From NCBI GenBank assembly GCA_030602845.1, contig JAUVYZ010000036.1:1-10767 (forward strand): DNA of 10,767 bases. The letters run 5' to 3'. How positions within the stretch are numbered: position 1 is the stretch's first letter; each line of letters opens with the position of its first letter. The translations under genes were made by a program, and so were the position numbers. Source of the stretch: Phycisphaerae bacterium. Lineage in GTDB: Bacteria; Planctomycetota; Phycisphaerae; Sedimentisphaerales; Anaerobacaceae. Positions 1 to 6,082 of the stretch are shown here, piece by piece. The notes under the pieces were generated by a model. It ran no database searches. It saw only the letters and a program-made list of their open reading frames with translations, and was not told where the DNA came from.

Positions 1-2
1 AT

Positions 3-1184
3 ATAGGCCGCATCATCTTCGGGTCATCGGAATATATCAAAGACGGCCTGCTGCCGCTTACGGAATGGCTGGGGCCAAGCCCCTGGTGCGAGCGGATGCT
101 CAGCATCCTTGACGATATATGGAAGCACGCCCCCGTCGAAACGAAGTACGGCAAAATTCCGTCCACCAACCAGGAAATCAACGGCGAGATGCTTCAGGCG
201 CTTTCCCGCATCTACTGGATGACGGGCGAAAAGAAATATCTCGACTGGGCTGTCCGCCTCGGGGACTATTATCTGCTGGGCGAACACCATCCCACCAAAA
301 ACACAAACAGGCTCTCGCTTGATGACCATGGCTGCGAGATAATCTCCGGGCTGTGCGAGCTGTACGCGACGGTTCACTTTGCGATGCCCGATAAAAGACG
401 CGCCTATGAAAAACCCATCCACGAGATGCTCGACCGTATTCTGGAAATCGGCCGACATGAGCATGGGCTATTCTATAACCGAATTAACCCGCAGACCGGC
501 GAGCATGCCGGCGACCTGACTGACAATTGGGGCTACGACCTGAACGGCTTCTACACCGTTTATCTAATCGACAAAACCGAGAGCTACCACCAGGCCGTCC
601 GATATGCCCTCGGCAACCTTCACCAACACTATAGTGACTACAAATGGGAAGGAGGTGGCGCCGACGGCTACGCCGATTCTATCGAAGGCGCCATCAATCT
701 CTACAACCGCGAACCAATACGCTCGGTAGAAGACTGGCTGGACTATTCAACAAAGCTGATGTGGAAAATTCAAAAACCAGATGGCGTCATCGAAGGCTGG
801 CACGGGGACGGCAACTTTGCCAGAACCACGATTATGTATTGCCTGTGGAAGACCAAAGGCCTGACTATCCGTCCCTGGCGGGAAGATGTCGTCTTCGGGG
901 CTGTTCAGGAAGGTGATGTTCTCAAAATCAGTATCCGTGCCGAAAAGCAGTGGCAAGGCAAAATCCTATTTGATACGCCGCGTCATAAGACGGTTATGAA
1001 TATGCCTCTCGATTGGCCGCGCATCAACCAGTTCCCGGAATGGTTTACCGCTAAGGGCGAAAAACACTATACGGTCCACGACCTGACGTCCAATTTAAAG
1101 GCAACGTATACGGGCAAGCAGTTGAACGAAGGCATCACGCTGCATCTACAGCCCGGTATCGAACGGCGCTTGCTGGTAAAGTAG
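3..1184 (+). CDS. (alpha/alpha)-barrel glycosidase-like protein, 3' part
   Basis: The reading frame is open from the first complete codon at position 3, so the ATG at 96 is internal and the real start lies before the window; 393 codons are visible. Counting from the ATG at 96, residues 1-260 are rich in aromatic, paired-helix segments typical of six-hairpin (alpha/alpha) toroids. Examples are LSLDDHGCEIISGLCELY (73-90), DNWGYDLNGFY (143-153), GGGADGYADSIEGAINLYN (186-204) and GWHGDGNFART (234-244). Residues 260-362 are beta-rich and resemble the C-terminal beta-sandwich that often follows such barrels. Families of this fold cleave or process polysaccharides, often after export. I cannot assign a GH family or the catalytic acids with confidence. 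No N-terminal signal can be judged. The next gene starts 85 nt downstream, with its own ribosome site. Confidence 0.7.
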   Translation: MGRIIFGSSEYIKDGLLPLTEWLGPSPWCERMLSILDDIWKHAPVETKYGKIPSTNQEINGEMLQALSRIYWMTGEKKYLDWAVRLGDYYLLGEHHPTKNTNRLSLDDHGCEIISGLCELYATVHFAMPDKRRAYEKPIHEMLDRILEIGRHEHGLFYNRINPQTGEHAGDLTDNWGYDLNGFYTVYLIDKTESYHQAVRYALGNLHQHYSDYKWEGGGADGYADSIEGAINLYNREPIRSVEDWLDYSTKLMWKIQKPDGVIEGWHGDGNFARTTIMYCLWKTKGLTIRPWREDVVFGAVQEGDVLKISIRAEKQWQGKILFDTPRHKTVMNMPLDWPRINQFPEWFTAKGEKHYTVHDLTSNLKATYTGKQLNEGITLHLQPGIERRLLVK

Positions 1185-1269
1185 CCGCGAGAAAGGGCAC
1201 AACAGCAAAACCATATTTATTCACGCGTGTACTTGCTGCAAGTAACATTCAAAAGCAGGGGGTGTTGTA

Positions 1270-2766
1270 ATGGCACAATTAGCTTTAGGCAAATCGACAA
1301 GTTATGATGATATCGAAAAAGCATCGCACATTTACTCGGCGCTTCGGCGAAGTCGGCCGAGGACGAGGTGGGACCTTAAAAATTACGTCGAAGTCTTTCT
1401 GGGCATAGAGGTCCCCGACAAAAGAATCTGCCCGGAACATAACCGGCCGATGGACTATCTGTGGCACAGTTTCTCCAGTGACTTCGCTGCGGAAAAGCCG
1501 GCCAATTCCGATGCGATTGTCTGGGCCAACCGTGCCGGGGGCAAAACCGAATTGGCTGCGGTCGCGACGCTTCTGGATTGTGTCTTTAAGCCGAGCTGCC
1601 AGGTGCGAATCCTGGGCGGCTCAGGTGAGCAGTCCGGCAGGATGTACGAATACCTGACCGGCTTTTTATGGAACGGCTTCGAAGAATTTTTGGCAGGCCC
1701 GGTGCTCAAAGGAAAATGCCGCTTTGCCAACGATTCGGCAGTTGAGGTCCTAACGCAATCGGCAACCAGTGTCCGCGGGCAGCATATTCAGAAACTTCGC
1801 TGCGATGAGGTCGAGCTTTTCGATAAAGATGTTTTTGCAGCGGCCAAGTTCACCACCCAGAGCACCGCCGGGATTGCAGCGGCTCTGGAGGCAATCAGCA
1901 CAATGCATCGGCCTTACGGCTTGATGCAAAAGATAGTTTCATCTGCGGGCCGGCTTGGGACGCCGGTTTTCAAATGGTGCGTATGGGAAGTGATTGAAAA
2001 GTGCACCGATAGAAACTGCTCGCAGTGCGCCTTATGGGGTGACTGCCGGGGCAAGGCCAAATCAGCAAACGGTTACTTGAAGATTGACGATTGCGTAACA
2101 CAAAGGCGTCGGGCCAGCAGGGCGTGCTGGGAGGCCGAGATGCTCTGCAAAAGACCTTCGCTGGAGAATGTGGTCTTTGACGAGTTCGACCTTGCCAGGC
2201 ACGTGCAGCCGGTCGATTATGCCCCGAATTTTCCGGTGTATCGGGTGCTTGATTTTGGTTTTGTAAATCCGTTTGTTTGTTTGTGGATTCAGGTTGATAA
2301 CGATGGCATCGTTCGGGTGATAGATGAGTATGTTCGGAGCCGGGCGACGATTGACGTGCACGCTGAGGAGATAAAGAGCCGCACGCCTGGCGGCGAGGAG
2401 CGGGTGGCGGCGACCTTTTGCGACCCAAGCGGGGCCGGCGTAAATGATGTTACCGGCACAAGTGTCATTCGGGAACTGCGGACACTGGGGATAGCGGCCC
2501 GATACCGGCGAAGCGGCATCTTAGAGGGCATTGAGCTTATCCGCCGGGCGATTCGGGCCGGCGATGGCAAGAGCACCCTTATAATCTCGCCGAGTTGTCA
2601 GCGGCTGATAGAGGCGATGCGGTGTTATCATTATCCCGAAAGCCCAACCGGCAGGGGGGCGGAACTGCCGCTCAAAGACGGCCTGTATGACCACCCGATA
2701 GACGCCCTACGCTACTTCTTCGTCAACTACAAACACAGCACCAAAACCGCCACCCGGCGGTATTAG
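1270..2766 (+). CDS. Stand-alone phage terminase large subunit (TerL) homologue
   Basis: This 498-residue protein has both halves of a packaging terminase. The ATPase half carries Walker A NRAGGKT (87-93) and a Walker B-like LRCDE (176-180). The nuclease half has RNase H-fold motifs: VLDFG with D328, CDPSG with D385, and DHPIDALRYF with D474/D478. D328, D385 and D478 are the likely metal ligands. Between them lies a cysteine group C245-x4-C250-x2-C253-x5-C259, probably a Zn or Fe-S site. In phages TerL translocates and cuts DNA into procapsids. Here there is no portal, small terminase, capsid or tail gene, so the role is open: a prophage relic, a gene-transfer-agent part, or a domesticated motor. 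Base composition looks like the neighbours and all motifs are intact, which argues against a dead gene. The ATG is preceded by a purine-rich GCAGGGGG. Confidence 0.88.
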   Translation: MAQLALGKSTSYDDIEKASHIYSALRRSRPRTRWDLKNYVEVFLGIEVPDKRICPEHNRPMDYLWHSFSSDFAAEKPANSDAIVWANRAGGKTELAAVATLLDCVFKPSCQVRILGGSGEQSGRMYEYLTGFLWNGFEEFLAGPVLKGKCRFANDSAVEVLTQSATSVRGQHIQKLRCDEVELFDKDVFAAAKFTTQSTAGIAAALEAISTMHRPYGLMQKIVSSAGRLGTPVFKWCVWEVIEKCTDRNCSQCALWGDCRGKAKSANGYLKIDDCVTQRRRASRACWEAEMLCKRPSLENVVFDEFDLARHVQPVDYAPNFPVYRVLDFGFVNPFVCLWIQVDNDGIVRVIDEYVRSRATIDVHAEEIKSRTPGGEERVAATFCDPSGAGVNDVTGTSVIRELRTLGIAARYRRSGILEGIELIRRAIRAGDGKSTLIISPSCQRLIEAMRCYHYPESPTGRGAELPLKDGLYDHPIDALRYFFVNYKHSTKTATRRY

Positions 2767-2813
2767 GGCCCTGAAATAAACTTGCTGTCCGGTTTCTGAT
2801 TAGAGGGTTTTCT

Positions 2814-2842
2814 TTGACTTGTTGCTGTTACCGATGTAAACT
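2814..2842 (+). promoter_or_regulatory. Candidate sigma70-type promoter for the 248-residue gene
   Basis: TTGACT (2814-2819) is followed after 17 nt by TAAACT (2837-2842). That is 5/6 and 4/6 matches to the -35 and -10 consensus. It lies in the 109-nt gap after terL and would give a leader of about 25-30 nt before the ATG at 2876. If real, the downstream gene can be transcribed independently of terL. The call rests on consensus matching by eye only. Confidence 0.4.
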
Positions 2843-2875
2843 GTGTGAAATTGAAGACTGTTGGGCGGCAAAACG

Positions 2876-3622
2876 ATGAATTATCTATTTGACAAAGAGC
2901 ACATATCCCAGCACGTAGTTAAATACGGCGTTGACATTCGGCCAACTATTGTGCTTAAGCAGGATAAAACGAAGCTGCAGGAGTATTGCAACCAGCTGAT
3001 AGAGCAGTTTCCTGGGGTATTTGAGACGCTTTTAGTGGGCCCCAAACAACTGCGTGTACAAAAGAGTTTTCTTTTACCCAATACAAAACGGGTCGAAATG
3101 CCGACGTTCGTATTAACCCACCGAGGGCCTGTTTTTAGTTTTCCGGAACGCATATACCTCGACGAGGTACAAGATTTAGGTATTGCCGAGAAGGATAAAA
3201 TATTTCGTAAGGCCCTGGATGAGCTAAGAAGTAAATTTGTGGGCCGAAGAATAATGCGCGTTGGCGTGATTCATGAATTTGTTTTCGACACCGGGGAAAT
3301 AAACTCGGTTGAGATAATAGCCAGTAACCTAAAAAACGACGTCTGGAGAGAAAGAATAAAAAATTTAAGTATCCGCCTTGAAACTCCAAGGGAGGGGAAA
3401 AATATCAATCTGGAAATAAGACCAACGCAGCTGAGGCGTGTTGGAAGAGGCGGCGGAAATGCTCGCAGTCAAAACATTGGGTTCGGCATAATTGTAAATG
3501 TAGATATTAATAACCAGGAAATCAAGGACGACCTGACGAAGGCCGAAGTGCGCGACATCGTTACGTTTGCTAACGACTATGTCCCCGAGGAGTTAATTAA
3601 ATTTTTGAATAATGAGTATTAG
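2876..3622 (+). CDS. Hypothetical protein, 248 residues, linked to terL
   Basis: I do not recognise this family. The frame can begin at a TTG (2861), but the ATG at 2876 is preferred because GGGCGG lies about 7 nt before it, giving 248 residues. No signal peptide or membrane segment is evident, so it is probably cytoplasmic. The sequence alternates hydrophobic beta-like strands (TFVLTHRGPVFSF, RVGVIHEFVFDT) with charged helices (KDKIFRKALDELRSKF). A basic Gly/Arg patch RRVGRGGGNAR lies in the C-terminal third and could be a nucleic-acid contact or a flexible loop. No catalytic motif stands out. It sits 109 nt after terL with a possible promoter of its own, and its stop codon is followed immediately by a decayed terL tail. 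Base composition is more AT-rich than terL, suggesting a separate origin. Confidence 0.75.
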   Translation: MNYLFDKEHISQHVVKYGVDIRPTIVLKQDKTKLQEYCNQLIEQFPGVFETLLVGPKQLRVQKSFLLPNTKRVEMPTFVLTHRGPVFSFPERIYLDEVQDLGIAEKDKIFRKALDELRSKFVGRRIMRVGVIHEFVFDTGEINSVEIIASNLKNDVWRERIKNLSIRLETPREGKNINLEIRPTQLRRVGRGGGNARSQNIGFGIIVNVDINNQEIKDDLTKAEVRDIVTFANDYVPEELIKFLNNEY

Positions 3623-3643
3623 TGGATTTTTCGGGGCAAGCAG

Positions 3644-3721
3644 GGCGAACAATTCCCTCGGTCACAAGCTGGAAACAACCCTATCGGTACTTTATGACAC
3701 TTCTTCTTCAATTACAAACAC
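3644..3721 (+). pseudogene. Decayed 3' end of a second terL copy
   Basis: The frame starting at 3623, right after the preceding stop, translates to a string that aligns with TerL residues 463-489. By hand alignment 11 of 26 positions are identical with one codon missing: G, P, PI, L, FF and NYKH are kept. The conserved DHPIDALRYFF becomes NNPIGTL*HFF: the catalytic Asp is lost and Arg is replaced by TGA at 3695-3697. Positions 3699-3722 match 2714-2737 in the intact gene at 22 of 24 bases. No start codon or motor domain remains. It may be a relic of a duplicated or rearranged terL, or of an insertion at the end of terL. The short length limits certainty. Confidence 0.6.
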
Positions 3722-3740
3722 ATCAGCTTTTTTGCACATA

Positions 3741-3802
3741 AAAAAACAGGGCTGAGACGCGGAGGGAGAGGAGAAAGCGAGATAATCTCAGCCCTGAAAA
3801 AA
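3741..3802 (-). terminator. Long-loop hairpin; possible minus-strand terminator
   Basis: CAGGGCTGAGA (3747-3757) is exactly complementary to TCTCAGCCCTG (3786-3796). CGC (3758-3760) can extend the stem by pairing with GCG (3777-3779), across a 6-nt bulge. The remaining loop is strongly purine-rich. The stem is flanked on both sides by six A residues. Read on the minus strand it is a GC-rich stem followed by TTTTTT (complement of 3741-3746), the form of an intrinsic terminator. On the plus strand there is no U tract. No minus-strand gene is visible that would need it, so a small structured RNA or a protein-binding inverted repeat is also possible. Confidence 0.4.
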
Positions 3803-4009
3803 TGCTATAATAATACGGAGACGGCAAAAAGGTTCTATAAATCTATACCACCGCCGTCAAAAAATGTTCGTAACCGGTAAAAATAATATCCAGCGTTACG
3901 TAGTACCTCAGCATCAATATCTTACCAACAGGTGTGAATATTAAAACCAGAGAAGCCCTTGGCTTTTATCTCGGTAACGATTTTACTAAACTATTCACAT
4001 AAAGGCAAG

Positions 4010-4015
4010 TATAAT
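4010..4015 (+). promoter_or_regulatory. Candidate -10 box for the propeller lipoprotein gene
   Basis: A perfect TATAAT lies 51 nt before the ATG at 4066. At 17-nt spacing the -35 position reads TAAACT (3987-3992), only 3/6 to consensus, so either the promoter needs an activator or the box is chance in AT-rich DNA. Confidence 0.35.
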
Positions 4016-4065
4016 TCGACGATAAATGGTAAAAATGAAACTTATTCTCAAATAAGGAAGGATAA

Positions 4066-5046
4066 ATGTGCCGGATTAGAAAACACAATGTAATCGTTGC
4101 CGTGTTATCTTCGTTGATTATCTTCAACGGATGTTCTGGAACGCAAACGGCCGGGAAGAGCTCTTCAGACAAGCCGGTATTGATGCCTGAAATTGAAGGA
4201 CAGTGGTGGCAGGTTGCGGGGAGTCCCGACCTCGGAGAACTCACAAGCCAGAAACAGCAGCCGGTCGATTTCGGTATCTGGCAGGCGGCGGACGGTACCT
4301 GGCAGCTCTGGTCGTGTATCAGAAAGACAAAATGCGGCGGAAACACGCGACTGTTTTATCGATGGGAAGGCAAGAACCTAACGGACATAAACTGGAAGCC
4401 GATGGGGATTGCTATGCAGGCCGACACTGCACTTGGCGAGCAAAAAGGTGGGCTTCAGGCCCCACATGTGATTAAGGTCGATGATATCTACTATATGTTC
4501 TATGGTGACTGGAACCGTATCTGCCTTGCAAAAAGCGATGATGGTAAGACTTTTACACGCGTGTTAAATGAAAAGGGCCAGCCCGATTTGTTCACAGGGC
4601 CATACCCGCATACGCGTGACCCGATGGTGCTTGTTTTGGGGAACACTTATTATTGTTATTATACAGGACATACAACAAACGAAGGTGCGGACTTTTGCCG
4701 AACATCGCAAGATATGCGCAACTGGAGCAAGCCGATTATGGTGGCAGCCGGTGGCCGAGCCGGAGGTACTAAGTATTCAGCCGAGTGCCCTCACGTAGTC
4801 TACAGGCAAGATACGGGACTGTATTACCTCTTCCGCACGCAGAAATACGGCAGGGATAATATAAGCTCCATATATGCTTCCGCAGACCCGCTGAATTTCG
4901 GCGTTAATGACGACCGTTATTTCCTCGGCACGTTAGCCGCAGCAGCACCTGAGATCGTCAAATATAGCGGTCAGTACTACATCGCAGCCCTTTCGCCAGG
5001 CCTTAAGGGTATCAGGATTGCAAAGTTAAAATGGGCTGGTCCGTAG
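4066..5046 (+). CDS. Lipoprotein with GH32/GH43-like five-bladed beta-propeller
   Basis: This 326-residue protein starts with a basic, hydrophobic signal ending in a lipobox-like FNGC (C23), so it is predicted to be lipid-anchored outside the cytoplasmic membrane. Residues 45-326 repeat the strand pattern of five-bladed propeller glycosidases (APHVIKVDDIYYMFYGDW, DPMVLVLGNTYYCYYTG, PEIVKYSGQYYIAAL). TRDP (183-186) and AECP (239-242) match the RDP and EC motifs of GH32, which supply the transition-state Asp (D185) and the acid/base Glu (E240). The GH32 NDPNG nucleophile motif is absent; D68 in VDFG is a candidate nucleophile. It probably binds or hydrolyses fructose-, arabinose- or galactose-containing glycans; I cannot name the substrate. 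AGGAAGG lies 4-5 nt before the ATG. The odd points are the missing first motif and a relatively Cys-rich sequence. Confidence 0.72.
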   Translation: MCRIRKHNVIVAVLSSLIIFNGCSGTQTAGKSSSDKPVLMPEIEGQWWQVAGSPDLGELTSQKQQPVDFGIWQAADGTWQLWSCIRKTKCGGNTRLFYRWEGKNLTDINWKPMGIAMQADTALGEQKGGLQAPHVIKVDDIYYMFYGDWNRICLAKSDDGKTFTRVLNEKGQPDLFTGPYPHTRDPMVLVLGNTYYCYYTGHTTNEGADFCRTSQDMRNWSKPIMVAAGGRAGGTKYSAECPHVVYRQDTGLYYLFRTQKYGRDNISSIYASADPLNFGVNDDRYFLGTLAAAAPEIVKYSGQYYIAALSPGLKGIRIAKLKWAGP

Positions 5047-5133
5047 CAAAATCTCCATAATACTTGCGATTTTTCCAGATTTCATTTTAATTTCTGGCAG
5101 AAACCGGCCATAATTAGGCACAGAATTTCATTC

Positions 5134-5164
5134 GGCTGGTATTCATCCAGCCCCTGATAGGGGC
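5134..5164 (+). promoter_or_regulatory. Two mutually exclusive hairpins in the intergenic region
   Basis: GGCTGG (5134-5139) pairs with CCAGCC (5147-5152) around a 7-nt loop. GCCCC (5150-5154) pairs with GGGGC (5160-5164) around TGATA. The two stems share bases 5150-5152 and cannot fully form together, the layout of an attenuator-like switch. No U tract follows, so simple termination of the upstream gene is not shown. The rest of the 211-nt gap (5047-5257) holds nothing else I can support. Confidence 0.3.
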
Positions 5165-5257
5165 GGGATTCATATTAGCAGGCATATTAAAGTTGTTAAC
5201 ATAGTCGAGTTTTGGCAGAATGGATAAATTGGAACATTTTAATGAAAGGGTGGAACT

Positions 5258-5935
5258 ATGAAGAAAACAATTTTTACGATGCTGGCGGTTCTGGCGGTAT
5301 CAGGTGTGATACTGAGTGGCTGCAAGAGCAAGGAGCCGGAACCTGAGCCGGAAGTCGAGCCGGAAGTCGAGCCGGAAGTAAAGCCGGTAGTAAAGCCGGT
5401 AGTAGAACCGCAAGCCGGTAAAACAGCACCGGCATTTACACTAAACAGTTTTGACGGCAGAGCGATAAGCCTTTCCGACTACAAGGGCAAAATCGTGGTG
5501 CTGGAGTGGCTCAATCCCGAATGTCCGTATGTCAGATACCATTACGAGAAGAAAAATACGATGATAGAGCTTGCGGCCAAGTCCAAAGCTGACAATGTCG
5601 TCTGGCTGGCGGTAAACAGCACATCGCATTTAACCCCAGAAACGGACAAAGAGTTTGCAGACAAGCATAATCTCGATTATGCGATACTCAGCGACAGCTC
5701 AGGTGTGGTGGGCCGAGCGTACGGCGCAAAGACAACGCCCCATATATTCATCATCGACACCGACGGCAATATTGCCTACGACGGCGGAATTGATAATGCG
5801 CCATTGGGCATACCACCCACAGGAGAAGCACTGATTAGCTACGTTGACAAGGCCCTGACAGAGCTGATTGGCGGCAGGACGGTAAGCACACCGAAAACCA
5901 AGTCCTATGGCTGTTCTGTAAAGTACGCTAATTAG
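5258..5935 (+). CDS. Peroxiredoxin/thioredoxin-fold lipoprotein
   Basis: This 225-residue protein has a classical lipoprotein signal: MKKT, a hydrophobic run, then LSGC with C22 as lipidation site. Residues 26-51 are a linker of EPEV/KPVV repeats that would hold the domain away from the membrane. Residues 54-205 form a redoxin (AhpC/TSA-like) domain: GKTAPAFTLNSFDG opening, LEWLNPECPYVRYHY with the putative peroxidatic Cys C89, and TTPHIFIIDTDG with the cis-Pro (P161). There is no CxxC; C219 in the terminal SYGCSVKY may act as resolving Cys. This PECPYV/CPYV-type family with a C-terminal GCSVKY is known from envelope redoxins. It likely reduces peroxides or protein thiols in the periplasm. 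A purine-rich AAAGGGTGG site precedes the ATG. It stands as a single gene between two sugar-related or exported genes. Confidence 0.85.
   Translation: MKKTIFTMLAVLAVSGVILSGCKSKEPEPEPEVEPEVEPEVKPVVKPVVEPQAGKTAPAFTLNSFDGRAISLSDYKGKIVVLEWLNPECPYVRYHYEKKNTMIELAAKSKADNVVWLAVNSTSHLTPETDKEFADKHNLDYAILSDSSGVVGRAYGAKTTPHIFIIDTDGNIAYDGGIDNAPLGIPPTGEALISYVDKALTELIGGRTVSTPKTKSYGCSVKYAN
5345..5404 (+). repeat. 12-nt in-frame tandem repeat coding an EPEV/KPVV linker
   Basis: Five 12-nt units lie head to tail. GAGCCGGAAGTC occurs twice exactly (5345-5356 and 5357-5368), then GAGCCGGAAGTA, then two copies of AAGCCGGTAGTA. A diverged unit precedes them (5333-5344) and another follows (5405-5416). Each unit codes four residues, so copy number can change by slippage without a frameshift. 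Confidence 0.85.
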
Positions 5936-6007
5936 CCCGGGTTCGGCAATTTTGTTTAACTGTAAAATCTATAAGTTTTGCAGTGGGCGGCTGTATCTGA
6001 GGTTCAT

Positions 6008-6035
6008 TTTGCCTGCGTCACGCAAGGCTGGCAAA
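6008..6035 (+). promoter_or_regulatory. Stable hairpin upstream of the FG-GAP gene
   Basis: TTTGCCTGCG (6008-6017) can pair with CGCA (6021-6024) and GGCAAA (6030-6035). The loop is TCA, with a 5-nt bulge AGGCT on the 3' side. The bulge contains an alternative GGC that allows a slipped pairing. It ends 47 nt before the ATG at 6083, and a TATACT (6058-6063) lies between. It could be a leader structure or the end of the previous transcript. The call rests on complementarity only. Confidence 0.3.
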
Positions 6036-6082
6036 CTTACTCGTCAGGTGCGGCCCCTATACTTTAATGAGAGGAATTTGAT

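Larger units (their letters stand above)
3722..4065. other. Gene-free AT-rich stretch with inverted repeats
   Basis: I see no convincing coding frame here on either strand. The stretch holds a strong 11-bp inverted repeat (3747-3796) and a weaker 6-bp one (GACGGC 3820-3825 with GCCGTC 3853-3858). Both are followed by AAAAAATG, so the two units look alike in layout. A TATAAT box follows near the 3' side. The open frame that continues from the terL relic to about 3885 has no start codon and no recognisable content. Confidence 0.5.

Noticed and set aside
1970..2428. Minus-strand frame of 152 codons inside terL
   Set aside because: Arg/Pro/Ser-rich composition typical of an antisense shadow of a GC-rich gene; terL motifs prove the plus strand.
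1270..3622. Prophage
   Set aside because: Apart from the terminase homologue there is no phage structural, lysis, replication or integration gene in the window.
3747..3796. CTGAGA motif suggesting a TPP riboswitch
   Set aside because: The other conserved TPP elements are absent, and CTGAGA is simply one arm of a perfect inverted repeat.
3966..4346. Minus-strand frame of 126 codons across the start of the propeller lipoprotein gene
   Set aside because: It overlaps a gene with a convincing lipoprotein signal and ribosome site, and its own sequence shows no domain features.
5345..5404. CRISPR-like array
   Set aside because: The 12-nt units are directly adjacent with no spacers and lie in frame within a coding region.
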